A stretch of 64,000 bases of DNA from Hyphomicrobium_A sp963724945. Its GTDB lineage: Bacteria > Pseudomonadota > Alphaproteobacteria > Rhizobiales > Hyphomicrobiaceae. Made by a program: the position numbers and the translations under genes. The DNA is taken from contig CAVRWL010000003.1 of NCBI GenBank assembly GCA_963724945.1, positions 868,001 to 932,000 of the forward strand. The letters run 5' to 3'. The notes under the pieces were generated by a model, which saw only the letters and a list, made by a program, of their open reading frames with translations, was not told the origin of the DNA and ran no database searches. Shown here in pieces: positions 9,355 to 17,342 of this stretch (the stretch's first letter is position 1; each line of letters starts with the position of its first letter).

Positions 9355-9382
9355 GGCCTCAGGCGAAGCTCACCGCAGGCAC

Positions 9383-9413
9383 AAAAACCGCCGGATCGCT
9401 CCGGCGGTTTTTT
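9383..9413 (+). terminator. Intrinsic terminator after pnp
   Basis: CCGCCGGA (9388-9395) pairs with TCCGGCGG (9400-9407) around a TCGC loop, flanked by A5 on the left and T6 on the right. It lies 30 bp after the pnp stop. The same 20-bp hairpin core recurs after the cytochrome gene near 17.3 kb. Confidence 0.9.
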
Positions 9414-9439
9414 GTTGTGCGCATGCGAATGTGCGCTCT

Positions 9440-9604
9440 TCAGTATTTGAAGGAGACTTCCGTGCCCCAGACCTGTCCGATGGACGGATAGCCGTTATAT
9501 GTCTCGTAGTCCTCGTCGAGCAGGTTGCGGCCATAGAGCGTGAGCATCGAATCCCACTCGCCGAGCGTGAAGTGGCGCAAAGCCTCCGGCATCTTTGCGC
9601 GCCG
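9440..9604 (-). pseudogene. 3' remnant of a TonB-dependent outer-membrane receptor
   Basis: The last 54 residues of this minus-strand frame read like the C-terminal beta-strands of a TonB-dependent receptor: LTLYGRNLLDEDYETY, a GYPSIGQVWGTE turn and the terminal SFKY ending in an aromatic residue. Intact receptors are 650-900 residues. Here the recognisable frame is lost within about 165 bp and the next plus-strand gene begins at 9727, so only the 3' tail survives. Intact members import siderophores, haem or cobalamin across the outer membrane; nothing of the plug or barrel start remains. It is probably a deletion relic at the edge of an accessory patch. Confidence 0.6.
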
Positions 9605-9726
9605 GCGGCAGAGACCGCTGATGCAAAATTCCGTCCGGCCCAGCGAAGCCATTGAGAGTTGACGATGTCCTGTCATCAAGAAGCCACGGCCAGGGTGGGC
9701 GCGTCACAGACAAGGGACGAACGGAT

Positions 9727-9952
9727 ATGTCGGATCATAAGGTCACGGTGGAGCAACTGCCGAGCGGCAAGTGGGCCTGTTTCCTGCCCGTTCCGGGCCA
9801 CGGCGAGCCGGTCAATCTGGGCCGGGAGTTCAAGAACGAGGAGCAGGCCGAGAACTGGCTCAACGTCTCGGAATCGCTGACGGCGATCGACATGATGCTG
9901 AGAAAATACAAAAAATGGCAGCGCGGGGCGCCCGCTCCTCCCGCATCTCTAA
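9727..9952 (+). CDS. Small conserved-looking protein of unknown function, probable +1 frameshift near its end
   Basis: ATG 9727 opens a frame starting MSDHKVTVEQLPSGKWACFL, then GEPVNLGREFKNEEQAENWL and AIDMMLRKYKKW. It looks like a compact soluble domain of about 65-75 residues and I do not recognise a named family. As given, the frame has no stop until 10437 and would run through the whole opposite-strand gene at 9949-10356; that C-terminal stretch looks like antisense translation. Removing one A from the six-A run at 9910-9915 gives a 74-residue protein ending at TAA 9950-9952, converging neatly on the minus-strand stop. The same one-base pattern recurs in the window, so I prefer this shorter form. 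Confidence 0.5.
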
Positions 9953-10356
9953 AGGTCAGTGGCTTTGGCTTTGACCACGAGCTGCTCGGCGGTGAGGAGC
10001 CTTTCTGTGCCGCCTTCCTGCACGACGGCGTCAAAGCTCTTGGCGAGCGCAGCGCACACGACGAGGGCTGCGACCTCCTCGAAGGGGTCGCCGCCCCATT
10101 TGCAGATGAACGCCGTGTCACGGTCGCCGAGGCTCGCTTGCAGGGCCGGCGGCAGATCGCCGGCGCCGTCCTTGAAGCGCAGATCGAAGCCGGCGTCCTC
10201 GCCGTCGAGCGTGCAAGGCAAATAGCCCGACGTCTCGAAGGGGACGTAGGTGTGGTCGAGCGTCAGCGGAAATTTGAGCGCGGCGATCGCCTGTTGCAGC
10301 GCTGGCCGCGCCGGCACGTTCTCGCGCTTCAGATAGGCGGTGAGGGCGCGTGCCAT
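9949..10356 (-). CDS. Hypothetical protein, 135 residues
   Basis: Start ATG at 10356 is supported by GGAG eight bases upstream. The protein begins MARALTAYLKRENVPARPAL and contains FPLTLDHTYVPFETSGYLPC, FDLRFKDGAGDLPPAL and FICKWGGDPFEEVAALVVCAALAKSF. Composition and codon use look like a genuine soluble cytoplasmic protein. No signal peptide or membrane segment is evident, and no family is recognised. A plus-strand open frame covers it completely, but that reading is rich in typical antisense residues. It lies 32 bp downstream of the small exported-protein gene at 10389-10544, so the two may form an operon. Confidence 0.6.
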   Translation of the reverse strand: MARALTAYLKRENVPARPALQQAIAALKFPLTLDHTYVPFETSGYLPCTLDGEDAGFDLRFKDGAGDLPPALQASLGDRDTAFICKWGGDPFEEVAALVVCAALAKSFDAVVQEGGTERLLTAEQLVVKAKATDL

Positions 10357-10388
10357 GCTCTCGTCTCCAGTTGTGCTGAGCTCAAACT

Positions 10389-10544
10389 TCAATGCCGAGA
10401 ACCGCAGGGACCGGCGCCTCGCTTGATCTGCTCGTAGGCCTGCTCCTGCTCCTGGCACACGCGCACGTTGGCGTGAGCCGGGGTGACAAGCACGAGAACG
10501 GCCAGGAGAGGCGCGAAATGCTGTGGGGGCAGGGCTCGGGTCAC
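10389..10544 (-). CDS. Small exported protein, 51 residues
   Basis: A short frame read directly from the minus strand. The start is GTG at 10544 with GAGGA seven bases upstream; the stop is TGA at 10389-10391. The peptide begins VTRALPPQHFAPLLAVLVLV followed by TPAHA, a good signal peptide with a basic start, hydrophobic core and Ala-x-Ala site. The predicted mature part is only about 26 residues (NVRVCQEQEQAYEQIKRGAG then PCGSRH) with two cysteines that could form one disulfide. No family is recognised. The match of ribosome-binding site, signal peptide and cleavage motif makes chance unlikely, but there is no independent evidence of expression. Confidence 0.5.
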   Translation of the reverse strand: MTRALPPQHFAPLLAVLVLVTPAHANVRVCQEQEQAYEQIKRGAGPCGSRH

Positions 10545-10719
10545 GGGAATTCCTCATTGCTGGCGCAGTTCCATGCTGGAACGCCGGGCCAGCTCGCTCA
10601 AGGCCCATGGTGGGCGGGAGATCGGCGGGAAATGGGTGCCGCAGCCGATCACCTGCCGTCCTCGCAGAGGATATGCTAGAGAGGCGCGGATTTGCGCGAA
10701 ATGGAAACGGAGCACGGGG

Positions 10720-11434
10720 ATGAACCTCGTGCTAACTCTCGGAAACCCACGGCTGAGCCCCCCAATGCATCACCAATTCACACGACTGCTTCTCGCCCCG
10801 CTCATGCTCGCATCGAGTGCGATCGGGTTTGCCTGCACGCCGAGCCGCGCGGATGATGCCGCCGCTCTGATGGGAAGGTGGCGCGTTCCCCCCTATGCGC
10901 AGGAGCGGTTCCGGATGAGCGATCAGTGTCAGCGGCACGCCGACACCGACACGCAAAGGGTCGACGAAAGCGATGTCCAGGTTTTCAATTGCGACGATCC
11001 CAAGTATGCCGCAGTGAAGGCGCGCATCCTCGACTATGTCCACCGGGTCAACCCGATCTATCGCAGGGAAGGCCATCCCCTTTATTCTGAGAACATCTCC
11101 GGCCTTTGCGCCGTGGTGCAAGAGTTCGAAATCTGAGCGCAAGGATGACGTTTGCAACCCGAGCCCGGATCTGCGCAAGCAGCCGATCGTTGGGCTGCCC
11201 GTGATCTGGAACATCCGGAGGACGCGCAACGGCGATTGGCCATACCGCGGCGACAGCTATTCACCGTCATCCGGGTACGGCGCCATCTCCTGCTTCAAGA
11301 ACCCGACGGGCGATCGCCTGGTGACCAAAGGCTGCCGCAGGTGGACGGTGGAATTGCCGTTCGTCGGGTCCGAGCCGTGCGACTGTGGCTGCAGCATGAT
11401 CGTGTGCGACAAGTACGTGTGGCAGCGCAAGTGA
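10720..11434 (+). CDS. Cys-containing exported protein of unknown function, probable +1 frameshift
   Basis: ATG 10720 (GGAG seven bases upstream) opens a frame with a hydrophobic export signal (LLLAPLMLASSAIGFACTPSRA) and then MGRWRVPPYAQERFRMSDQCQRH. It stops at 11136. The next frame continues without a start of its own and is rich in Cys and aromatic residues (GYGAISCFKN, SEPCDCGCSMIVCDKYVW) up to 11434. Shortening AAA at 11129-11131 by one base joins them smoothly as VVQEFESERKDDVCNPSPD, giving 237 residues. I therefore treat it as one periplasmic or secreted protein with about ten cysteines. A second possible start is ATG 10765. No family is recognised. Confidence 0.5.
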
Positions 11435-11471
11435 CGGAGGCGGTGTGTCGCTCGTTTGACGTCGCGCGATC

Positions 11472-12320
11472 TCAAGCCCACCACACGTAGACGAAGGCGA
11501 ACAGGAAGAGCCAGACGACGTCGACGAAATGCCAGTACCAGGCGGCGAAGATCAGGCCTAAGTGCTCGGTCGGGGTGAATTGCCCGAGGAACGCGCGCAG
11601 GAGGCAGACGGAGAGGAAGATGGTGCCGATGATGACGTGGGCGCCGTGAAAGCCCGTCGCCATGAAGAATACCGCGCCGTAGATGTTGCCGGAATAATCG
11701 AAGAGCGCGTGCGTGAACTCGTAGGCCTGCACGCACGTGAAGATGATTCCGAGCGTCACCGTGCAGATGAGGCCAAGCTTCAGCCCTGTCCGGTCGCCCT
11801 TGAGCAGACGGCTGTGCGCCCACGTCACGGTTCCGGCCGAGCTTAACAGGATCACCGTCATCAATAGAGGCAGACCCCACGGGTCCGACGTTTGAATGCC
11901 TTGCGGCGGCCACACCCCGCCGATCAGCTTGTCGCGCACGACCTGTGTGGCATCGGACGGAAACAGCGCCGAATTGAAGAACGCCCAGAACCAGGCGACG
12001 AAGAACATGACCTCCGAGCCGATGAACAACAGCATGCCGTAGCGCAGCGAGATCTGCACGATGGGGGTGTGCTTGTGGTCCTCCGCCTCGCGCACGACGT
12101 CGCGCCACCAGCCGACCATGGTCGTGGCGACGCCGACGACGCCGAGCGCGAAGACGAGCCAGGGCGGCCAGATCAGGCCATAGATCCAGAGGATGAGGCC
12201 GGAGGCCAGCAGAAGCGCCGAGATCGCTGCATGGATCGGCCACGGGCTCGGATCGACGAGCTGATAGGGATGTCCGCTCTCGTCCGCGGGTGCCATCTCC
12301 AATTGTGGTTCGACCGTCAT
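11472..12320 (-). CDS. coxC: Cytochrome c oxidase subunit III
   Basis: A 282-residue integral membrane subunit of the aa3-type terminal oxidase. Landmarks are HPYQLVDPSPWPI at the N-terminus, RYGMLLFIGSEVMFFVAWFWAFF, the GGVWPPQGIQTSDPWGLPL loop, GTVTWAHSRLL, and the C-terminal GFHGAHVIIGTIFL and HFVDVVWLFLFAFVYVWW. Seven membrane helices are expected and visible as hydrophobic blocks. Subunit III stabilises the catalytic core and supports proton uptake. Start ATG 12320 is 15 bp after the coxA stop, so it is co-transcribed. In many alphaproteobacteria ctaB and ctaG (cox11) lie between subunits I and III; none is present here. Confidence 0.95.
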   Translation of the reverse strand: MTVEPQLEMAPADESGHPYQLVDPSPWPIHAAISALLLASGLILWIYGLIWPPWLVFALGVVGVATTMVGWWRDVVREAEDHKHTPIVQISLRYGMLLFIGSEVMFFVAWFWAFFNSALFPSDATQVVRDKLIGGVWPPQGIQTSDPWGLPLLMTVILLSSAGTVTWAHSRLLKGDRTGLKLGLICTVTLGIIFTCVQAYEFTHALFDYSGNIYGAVFFMATGFHGAHVIIGTIFLSVCLLRAFLGQFTPTEHLGLIFAAWYWHFVDVVWLFLFAFVYVWWA

Positions 12321-12335
12321 GGGGCTTGCTCGTCC

Positions 12336-13946
12336 TCAAGTGATGCGCGGTAGCACCTCGAACTGGTGGAATGGCGCCGGCGACGGCAGCGTCCATTCGA
12401 GCGTCGTCGCGCCGGGTCCCCACGGGTTCGCCGGCGCCGGCCGCTTGCGATAGAAGGCCTCCGCCATCCCGTAGAAGAAGATGAGGAAGCCGAACGCCGA
12501 CAGGTAGGCGCCGATCGAGGAGACGGCGTTCCAGGCGGCGAAGGCGTCCGGGTAGTCGGCGACGCGCCGCGGCATGCCCGACGCGCCGAGGAAGTGCTGC
12601 GGGAAAAACAGGATGTTGACGCTGATGAAAGTCACCCAGAAGTGCACGTGCCCGATCGTCTCGGACAGCATGTACCCCGTCATTTTGGGGAACCAGTAGT
12701 ACCAGCCGGAGAAGATGGCAAACACGGCGCCGAGCGAGAGCACGTAGTGGAAGTGCGCCACGACGAAGTAGGTGTCTTGCAGCACGCGGTCGACACCGGC
12801 GTTGGCGAGGACGACGCCGGTGACGCCTCCGATCGTGAACAGGAACACGAACCCGATTGCCCACAACATCGGCGTGCGGAACTCGATCGAGCCGCCCCAC
12901 ATCGTCGCGATCCAAGAGAAGACCTTGATCCCCGTCGGTACCGCAATCGCCAGGCTCGCGGCGACGAAGTAGGCCTGCGTGCTGGCACTGAGGCCGACCG
13001 TATACATGTGGTGGGCCCACACCGCGAAGCCGATGAAGCCGATCGCCACCATGGCGTAGACCATGCCGAGATAGCCGAAAATCGTCTTGCCGCTGAAGGT
13101 GGAGATGACGGTCGAGATGATCCCGAAGCCGGGCAGGATCATGATGTAGACTTCCGGATGCCCGAAGAACCAGAAGAGATGCTGGAACAGCAGCGGATCG
13201 CCGCCGCCCTCCGGATTGAAGAACGTGGCGCCGAAGTTGCGGTCGACGAGCAGCATGGTAATGGCGCCGGCCAGCACGGGCAGCGCCAGCACCAGCATGA
13301 ACGCCGTGATGAGGATCGACCAGACGTAGAGCGGCATCTTGTGCAGCGTCATACCGGGGGCGCGCATATTGAGGATCGTCGCGATGAAGTTGATCGCACC
13401 GAGGATGGAGGACGCGCCCGCCAAGTGCAGCGACAGGATGACGAAATCGACCGATGGTCCGGGGTGGCCGACGGTCGACAAAAGCGGATAGAGCGTCCAC
13501 CCGGTGCCGGCGCCGTTAGAGCCCGGCGCGCCGCCAAAAAAGAACGAGCTGATGAACAGCGTGAAGGAGGCGACGAGGAACCAGAACGACATGTTGTTGA
13601 GCCGCGGAAAGGCCATGTCCGGCGCGCCGATCATCATCGGCACCATCCAGTTGCCGAAGCCGCCGATGAGGGCCGGCATCAGCACGAAGAAGATCATGAT
13701 GAGGCCGTGCGCCGTGACGAACACGTTGTAGGTCTGGGGATTGGAGAAGATCTGCAGGCCGGGCTCGTGCAGCTCGAGGCGCATGGCGAGCGACAGAAAC
13801 GTGCCGACGATCGAGGCCACAAGCGCGAACGACAGGTAGAGCGTGCCGATGTCCTTGTGGTTGGTCGAATAGGCATAGCGCCTCCAACCGGTGGGATGCG
13901 CAGCGTGCATGGGCTTTGCGCCGGGGGTGATTGTCGCTTCCGCCAT
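12336..13946 (-). CDS. coxA: Cytochrome c oxidase subunit I (aa3-type, A1-like)
   Basis: A 536-residue catalytic subunit with about 12 membrane helices. It reduces oxygen to water and pumps protons across the inner membrane. Visible landmarks are the low-spin haem ligand His 80 in TAHGLIMIFF, GGFGNWMVP, the CuB/Tyr motif FGHPEVY at 261-267 (His 263, Glu 265, Tyr 267), the CuB pair His 312/His 313 in WAHHMYTVG, and the haem ligands in VVAHFHYVLS. The Glu in GHPEVY identifies an A1-type oxidase with an intact D-channel. It is the middle gene of coxB-coxA-coxC, 45 bp after coxB and 15 bp before coxC. Confidence 0.97.
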   Translation of the reverse strand: MAEATITPGAKPMHAAHPTGWRRYAYSTNHKDIGTLYLSFALVASIVGTFLSLAMRLELHEPGLQIFSNPQTYNVFVTAHGLIMIFFVLMPALIGGFGNWMVPMMIGAPDMAFPRLNNMSFWFLVASFTLFISSFFFGGAPGSNGAGTGWTLYPLLSTVGHPGPSVDFVILSLHLAGASSILGAINFIATILNMRAPGMTLHKMPLYVWSILITAFMLVLALPVLAGAITMLLVDRNFGATFFNPEGGGDPLLFQHLFWFFGHPEVYIMILPGFGIISTVISTFSGKTIFGYLGMVYAMVAIGFIGFAVWAHHMYTVGLSASTQAYFVAASLAIAVPTGIKVFSWIATMWGGSIEFRTPMLWAIGFVFLFTIGGVTGVVLANAGVDRVLQDTYFVVAHFHYVLSLGAVFAIFSGWYYWFPKMTGYMLSETIGHVHFWVTFISVNILFFPQHFLGASGMPRRVADYPDAFAAWNAVSSIGAYLSAFGFLIFFYGMAEAFYRKRPAPANPWGPGATTLEWTLPSPAPFHQFEVLPRIT

Positions 13947-13991
13947 GCTCTGGTCCTTCCGTCGTGACGGTTCGATGGCTTCGGTGACGCC

Positions 13992-14847
13992 CTACCGGGT
14001 GGCGACTTTCGCTTTCCTCGCTGCGGCTTGGCGCGATCCCGAGGCTGGAAGTTGCGCAAACTCGCTCTTGGCGTAGGTGAGCCACGCGTTGAACTGCGCA
14101 TCGCTTACGACGCGAATGGCGATCGGCATGAACGAATGGTTCATGCCGCACAGCTCCGAGCATTGGCCGTAGTACATGCCCTCGTGCGTCGCCTTGAACC
14201 AGGTCGCGTTGAGGCGTCCCGGAATGGCGTCGACCTTGATCCCGAACGAGGGCACGGCGAAGGAATGGACGACATCGGCGCCGATTACCTCGACGCGGAT
14301 CACCTTGTTGACAGGGACGACGAGGTCGTTATCGACGGCGAGCAGCCGCGGCTGCCCCGGCTTGCGGCTGGCGTCGTCGAGCATCTCGGAGGAGAATTGG
14401 AAATTCGCCGTTGTCGGGGTAGCCATAGCTCCAGTACCATTGGTGCCCCGTCGCTTTCACGGTGAGATCGGCCCGCGGAATGTCCTGCTCGAGAAAGAGG
14501 AGGCGGAACGAGAAGAAGGTCGTCACGATCACGATGCAGAGCGGGATGAGGGTCCAGGCAACCTCGAGCGGCCGGTTGCCGGTTCGCGTCGACGGCGTGG
14601 GATTGACGCGCTTGTTGAAGCGCACCATCACGAAGACGAGGAGCACGAACACGAGCCCGGCGATCGCCGTGATGAGCACGAGCAGGCCATCATTGAACGC
14701 GGTGAGTGCGTTCATCACCGGCGTGTCGGCCTGTTGCAGTCCTGTCTGCCATGGAGACGGTTGCCCGAAGCCGGCGCGCGCAGCACCCCCGCCCACGATA
14801 GGGGCGGCTCCGATGATAGCTGCGATGAGCCGCGCGCGGGCCCGCAT
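13992..14847 (-). CDS. coxB: Cytochrome c oxidase subunit II, split by a +1 frameshift
   Basis: This subunit accepts electrons from cytochrome c through the CuA centre in the periplasm. The N-terminal frame (ATG 14847) has a signal peptide (LIAAIIGAAPIVGGGAARA), two membrane helices and KATGHQWYWSYGYPDNGEF. The C-terminal part lies one base out of register: NFQFSSEML, GADVVHSFAVPSFGIK and the CuA motif QCSELCGMNHSFMPI. Shortening the minus-strand TTT (plus-strand AAA 14401-14403) by one joins them as NGEFQFSSEM and yields 284 residues. All CuA ligands are present, so the break is most likely a sequencing error. GAGGAG lies 11 bases upstream of the start. No fused cytochrome c domain is present, so an external cytochrome must deliver electrons. 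Confidence 0.94.
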
Positions 14848-15121
14848 CGTGGCTTTCGCTCCTCGTGACGAGCTTGCAATTGGCGTTGGCTGCAGCCGCG
14901 CCGCATGCCACGGCGCCGATGTGGCCGATCCGGCGAACGCAACGAATACGCGCACGAACGCTAGCAAATGATTCCCGACGCGCAAGCCGCTATCGACGAG
15001 CCGATGACATTATCGGTGGACTTAATGCTTCCCTAACAGCTCGGCGTAACAATCCTTCCTCCCCACGTCGCTGCAGGCCGAGCCAGGCCCGCAAGCGCCC
15101 AAGAACGGCGGTGTAAGCACA

Positions 15122-17248
15122 ATGCGACTTGCAAATCTCCGCGTTGGCGTTCTGGTCGTGCTGTGTGCGGCCGGCCTCGCCCGCGCCGATGCGGAGGAGG
15201 CCTCGCCCGCCGACGCGGAGCTCGTGGCCCGCGGCCGCTACGTCGCGCTCGCCGGCGACTGCATGCCCTGCCACACGAGTGCTGCCAACGAGGAGTTCGC
15301 CGGCGGCCTTGCGCTCGCGACGCCGTTCGGGACGATCTACTCCGCCAACCTCACGCCCGACGATGCGACTGGCATCGGCAAGTGGACGTTCGACGACTTC
15401 AAGAATGCGGTTCACAACGGCATTCGCGCCGACGGGGCCTATCTCTACCCCGCCATGCCGTACGACGCCTTCACCAAGATAGAGGAGGACGACCTCAAGG
15501 CGCTATGGGCCTACCTGAGGAGCCTCAAGCCCGTCAGCAAGCCGCCGAAGGAGAACGGGCTCTACTTTCCCTTCAACATCCGCGCGCTGATGTTCTTCTG
15601 GCGCGTTCTGTTCTTCGATGAGGGCTACTTCAAGCCCGACAAGCACAGAAGCGCGACTTGGAACAGGGGCGCCTACCTCGTTGAAGCGCTCGCCCATTGC
15701 AACGACTGCCATACGCCGCGCAACCTGATGGGCGCTACGATCCCCAGCGAGCGCTTCGAAGGCGCCCAGATCGACAATTGGTATGCGCCCAACATCACGG
15801 TCAAGGCGCTGAGGGACGTCAACAAATGGGACAAGGCGCGTCTCATCGACTTCCTCAAGAGCGGCGCTGCGAAGAACTCGACCACGCTTGGCCCTATGCA
15901 TGTCGTCGTCCACGACAGCCTGTCGAAGCTCAAAGAGAGCGATATCGCCGCCGTCGCGACCTACATGCTCAACGACGAGTCGGGCGAGGGCGAGACGCTG
16001 CCGTCGAAAGTGAGCAAGCTGCCGCCCGCGATGGCTGCGCGCGCCGAGAAGCTCTACGACGACCACTGCGCCGTTTGCCACCAGAAGACGGGCGACGGCA
16101 TGAAGGGCAAGGTTCCGCCGCTCGCGGGCAACCCGGCGGTCGAGGCGGCCGACCCCTACGACGTGCTGTCGGTCGTGCTGGGCGGCGTGCCGGCACGGCA
16201 CGGCTATTTCGCCATGCCGTCGTTTGCCAACCAACTGAGCAACCAGGATGTCTCCGACATCGCCAACTACGTGCGTACGTCTTGGGGGAACAAGTCGGTG
16301 CCGGATACGACACCCGACATGGTGGCCGCATGGCGCTCGCAAGTGACGACGCCTGCAGCTGCGAAGACCGCTGCGAAATCGAGCCCCGCTCCTGCCGCAT
16401 CGCCGTCGCCGGCAGCGCCTGCCGCATCGGAGAAGAGCACAGCGGACGCCACCGCTCCGCCGGCGCCGACGACTGATCCATTGAAGACCAAGCCCTACTT
16501 CATCGTCACGAGCGACGTCGTCGGACTCGCCGTGCGCAGCGACAGCGACTACAGCCAGACGCTCGGCACGCTGTCCGGGCTCATCCTCGACAGCTCGTCG
16601 GGGCAGACGCTCTACGCCATCATCGATCGCGGCAGCGGGTTCCTCGGCCTCGGCGACTACAAGGTGGTCGTGCCGTTCGATCTCGTGCACTTCACGGGGC
16701 AGTGGGACAATCCCCTGGTCGCCATGAGCGCCTTCAAGCTTCAGAACGCGCCGCGCATCACCGACAACGCGGTCGAGGATTTGCTGCAAAACCCCGACTG
16801 GCGCCGCTCGGTTGCCGCCTACTTCGGCGTGGCGCTCGCCGAGGCGAAGCCGCAATCCGGAAGCGACAAGTCGAAGACCGCGGAGGCGAGAGAAGGCTCT
16901 GAGAAGAAGACCGCCTCCAAGGTGAGCCCCGAGGAGGATGAGGCGGCGCGCGGCAAGAAGATCGCGCAAACGCAGTGCAGCGCCTGCCACCACTTCAATA
17001 AGGGCGGCGGCACGCTCGTCGGGCCGGACCTCTACGGCGTCTACGGCACGAAGATCGCAAGCGTGCCGGGGTACTCCTTCTCGCCGGCCTTGAAGAAGCA
17101 CTCAGGCGATTGGAACGCAGCCAACCTCAATGACTGGCTCAAGAGCCCGAGCACGTTCGCGCCGGGCACGTACATGACGTTTCCAGGGCTGCCGTCGCAG
17201 AAAGACCGCGACGACGTGATCGCGTATCTGAAATCGCTCAAGTCTTAG
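15122..17248 (+). CDS. Four-haem c-type cytochrome with an internal PRC-barrel-like segment
   Basis: A 708-residue exported protein with a signal peptide (about residues 1-22, cleavage after ARA). Residues 30-400 resemble the tri-haem cytochrome subunit of membrane-bound alcohol or gluconate dehydrogenases, with CMPCH 47-51, CNDCH 193-197 and CAVCH 316-320, and likely axial Met 112 and Met 365. An Ala/Pro linker (about 405-450) leads to a PRC-barrel-like stretch at 457-525 (YFIVTSDVVGLAVRS, then TLYAIIDRGSGFLGLGDYK and VVVPFD). The C-terminus is a mitochondrial-type cytochrome c domain with CSACH 619-623, GPDLYGVYG and candidate ligand Met 685. It is divergent from coxBAC, 274 bp away, so I infer that it feeds electrons to that oxidase. 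The partner dehydrogenase is not in the window. Confidence 0.88.
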   Translation: MRLANLRVGVLVVLCAAGLARADAEEASPADAELVARGRYVALAGDCMPCHTSAANEEFAGGLALATPFGTIYSANLTPDDATGIGKWTFDDFKNAVHNGIRADGAYLYPAMPYDAFTKIEEDDLKALWAYLRSLKPVSKPPKENGLYFPFNIRALMFFWRVLFFDEGYFKPDKHRSATWNRGAYLVEALAHCNDCHTPRNLMGATIPSERFEGAQIDNWYAPNITVKALRDVNKWDKARLIDFLKSGAAKNSTTLGPMHVVVHDSLSKLKESDIAAVATYMLNDESGEGETLPSKVSKLPPAMAARAEKLYDDHCAVCHQKTGDGMKGKVPPLAGNPAVEAADPYDVLSVVLGGVPARHGYFAMPSFANQLSNQDVSDIANYVRTSWGNKSVPDTTPDMVAAWRSQVTTPAAAKTAAKSSPAPAASPSPAAPAASEKSTADATAPPAPTTDPLKTKPYFIVTSDVVGLAVRSDSDYSQTLGTLSGLILDSSSGQTLYAIIDRGSGFLGLGDYKVVVPFDLVHFTGQWDNPLVAMSAFKLQNAPRITDNAVEDLLQNPDWRRSVAAYFGVALAEAKPQSGSDKSKTAEAREGSEKKTASKVSPEEDEAARGKKIAQTQCSACHHFNKGGGTLVGPDLYGVYGTKIASVPGYSFSPALKKHSGDWNAANLNDWLKSPSTFAPGTYMTFPGLPSQKDRDDVIAYLKSLKS

Positions 17249-17285
17249 AGCTGCAGCGCCCGAGCCATACCGGCAATCATACTGA

Positions 17286-17313
17286 AAAGCCGCCGGATCG
17301 CTCCGGCGGCTTT
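17286..17313 (+). terminator. Terminator hairpin after the tetra-haem cytochrome gene
   Basis: AAAGCCGCCGGA (17286-17297) pairs perfectly with TCCGGCGGCTTT (17302-17313) around a TCGC loop, 37 bp after the stop codon. Only three T follow, but the stem is long. The gene at 17343 ends toward it from the other side, so it may serve both strands. The core is identical to the pnp terminator. Confidence 0.75.
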
Positions 17314-17342
17314 CAAGACCATTCCACGTTCGGCGACAGCGC

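Noticed and set aside
11257..13946. Long open frames opposite or offset to coxA and coxC (11257-13500 minus, 12366-13967 plus)
   Set aside because: Both overlap conserved oxidase subunits and read as Arg/His/Asp-rich antisense or frame-shifted translations.
15503..17101. 532-codon minus-strand frame opposite the tetra-haem cytochrome
   Set aside because: Shadow frame; haem motifs are only on the plus strand.
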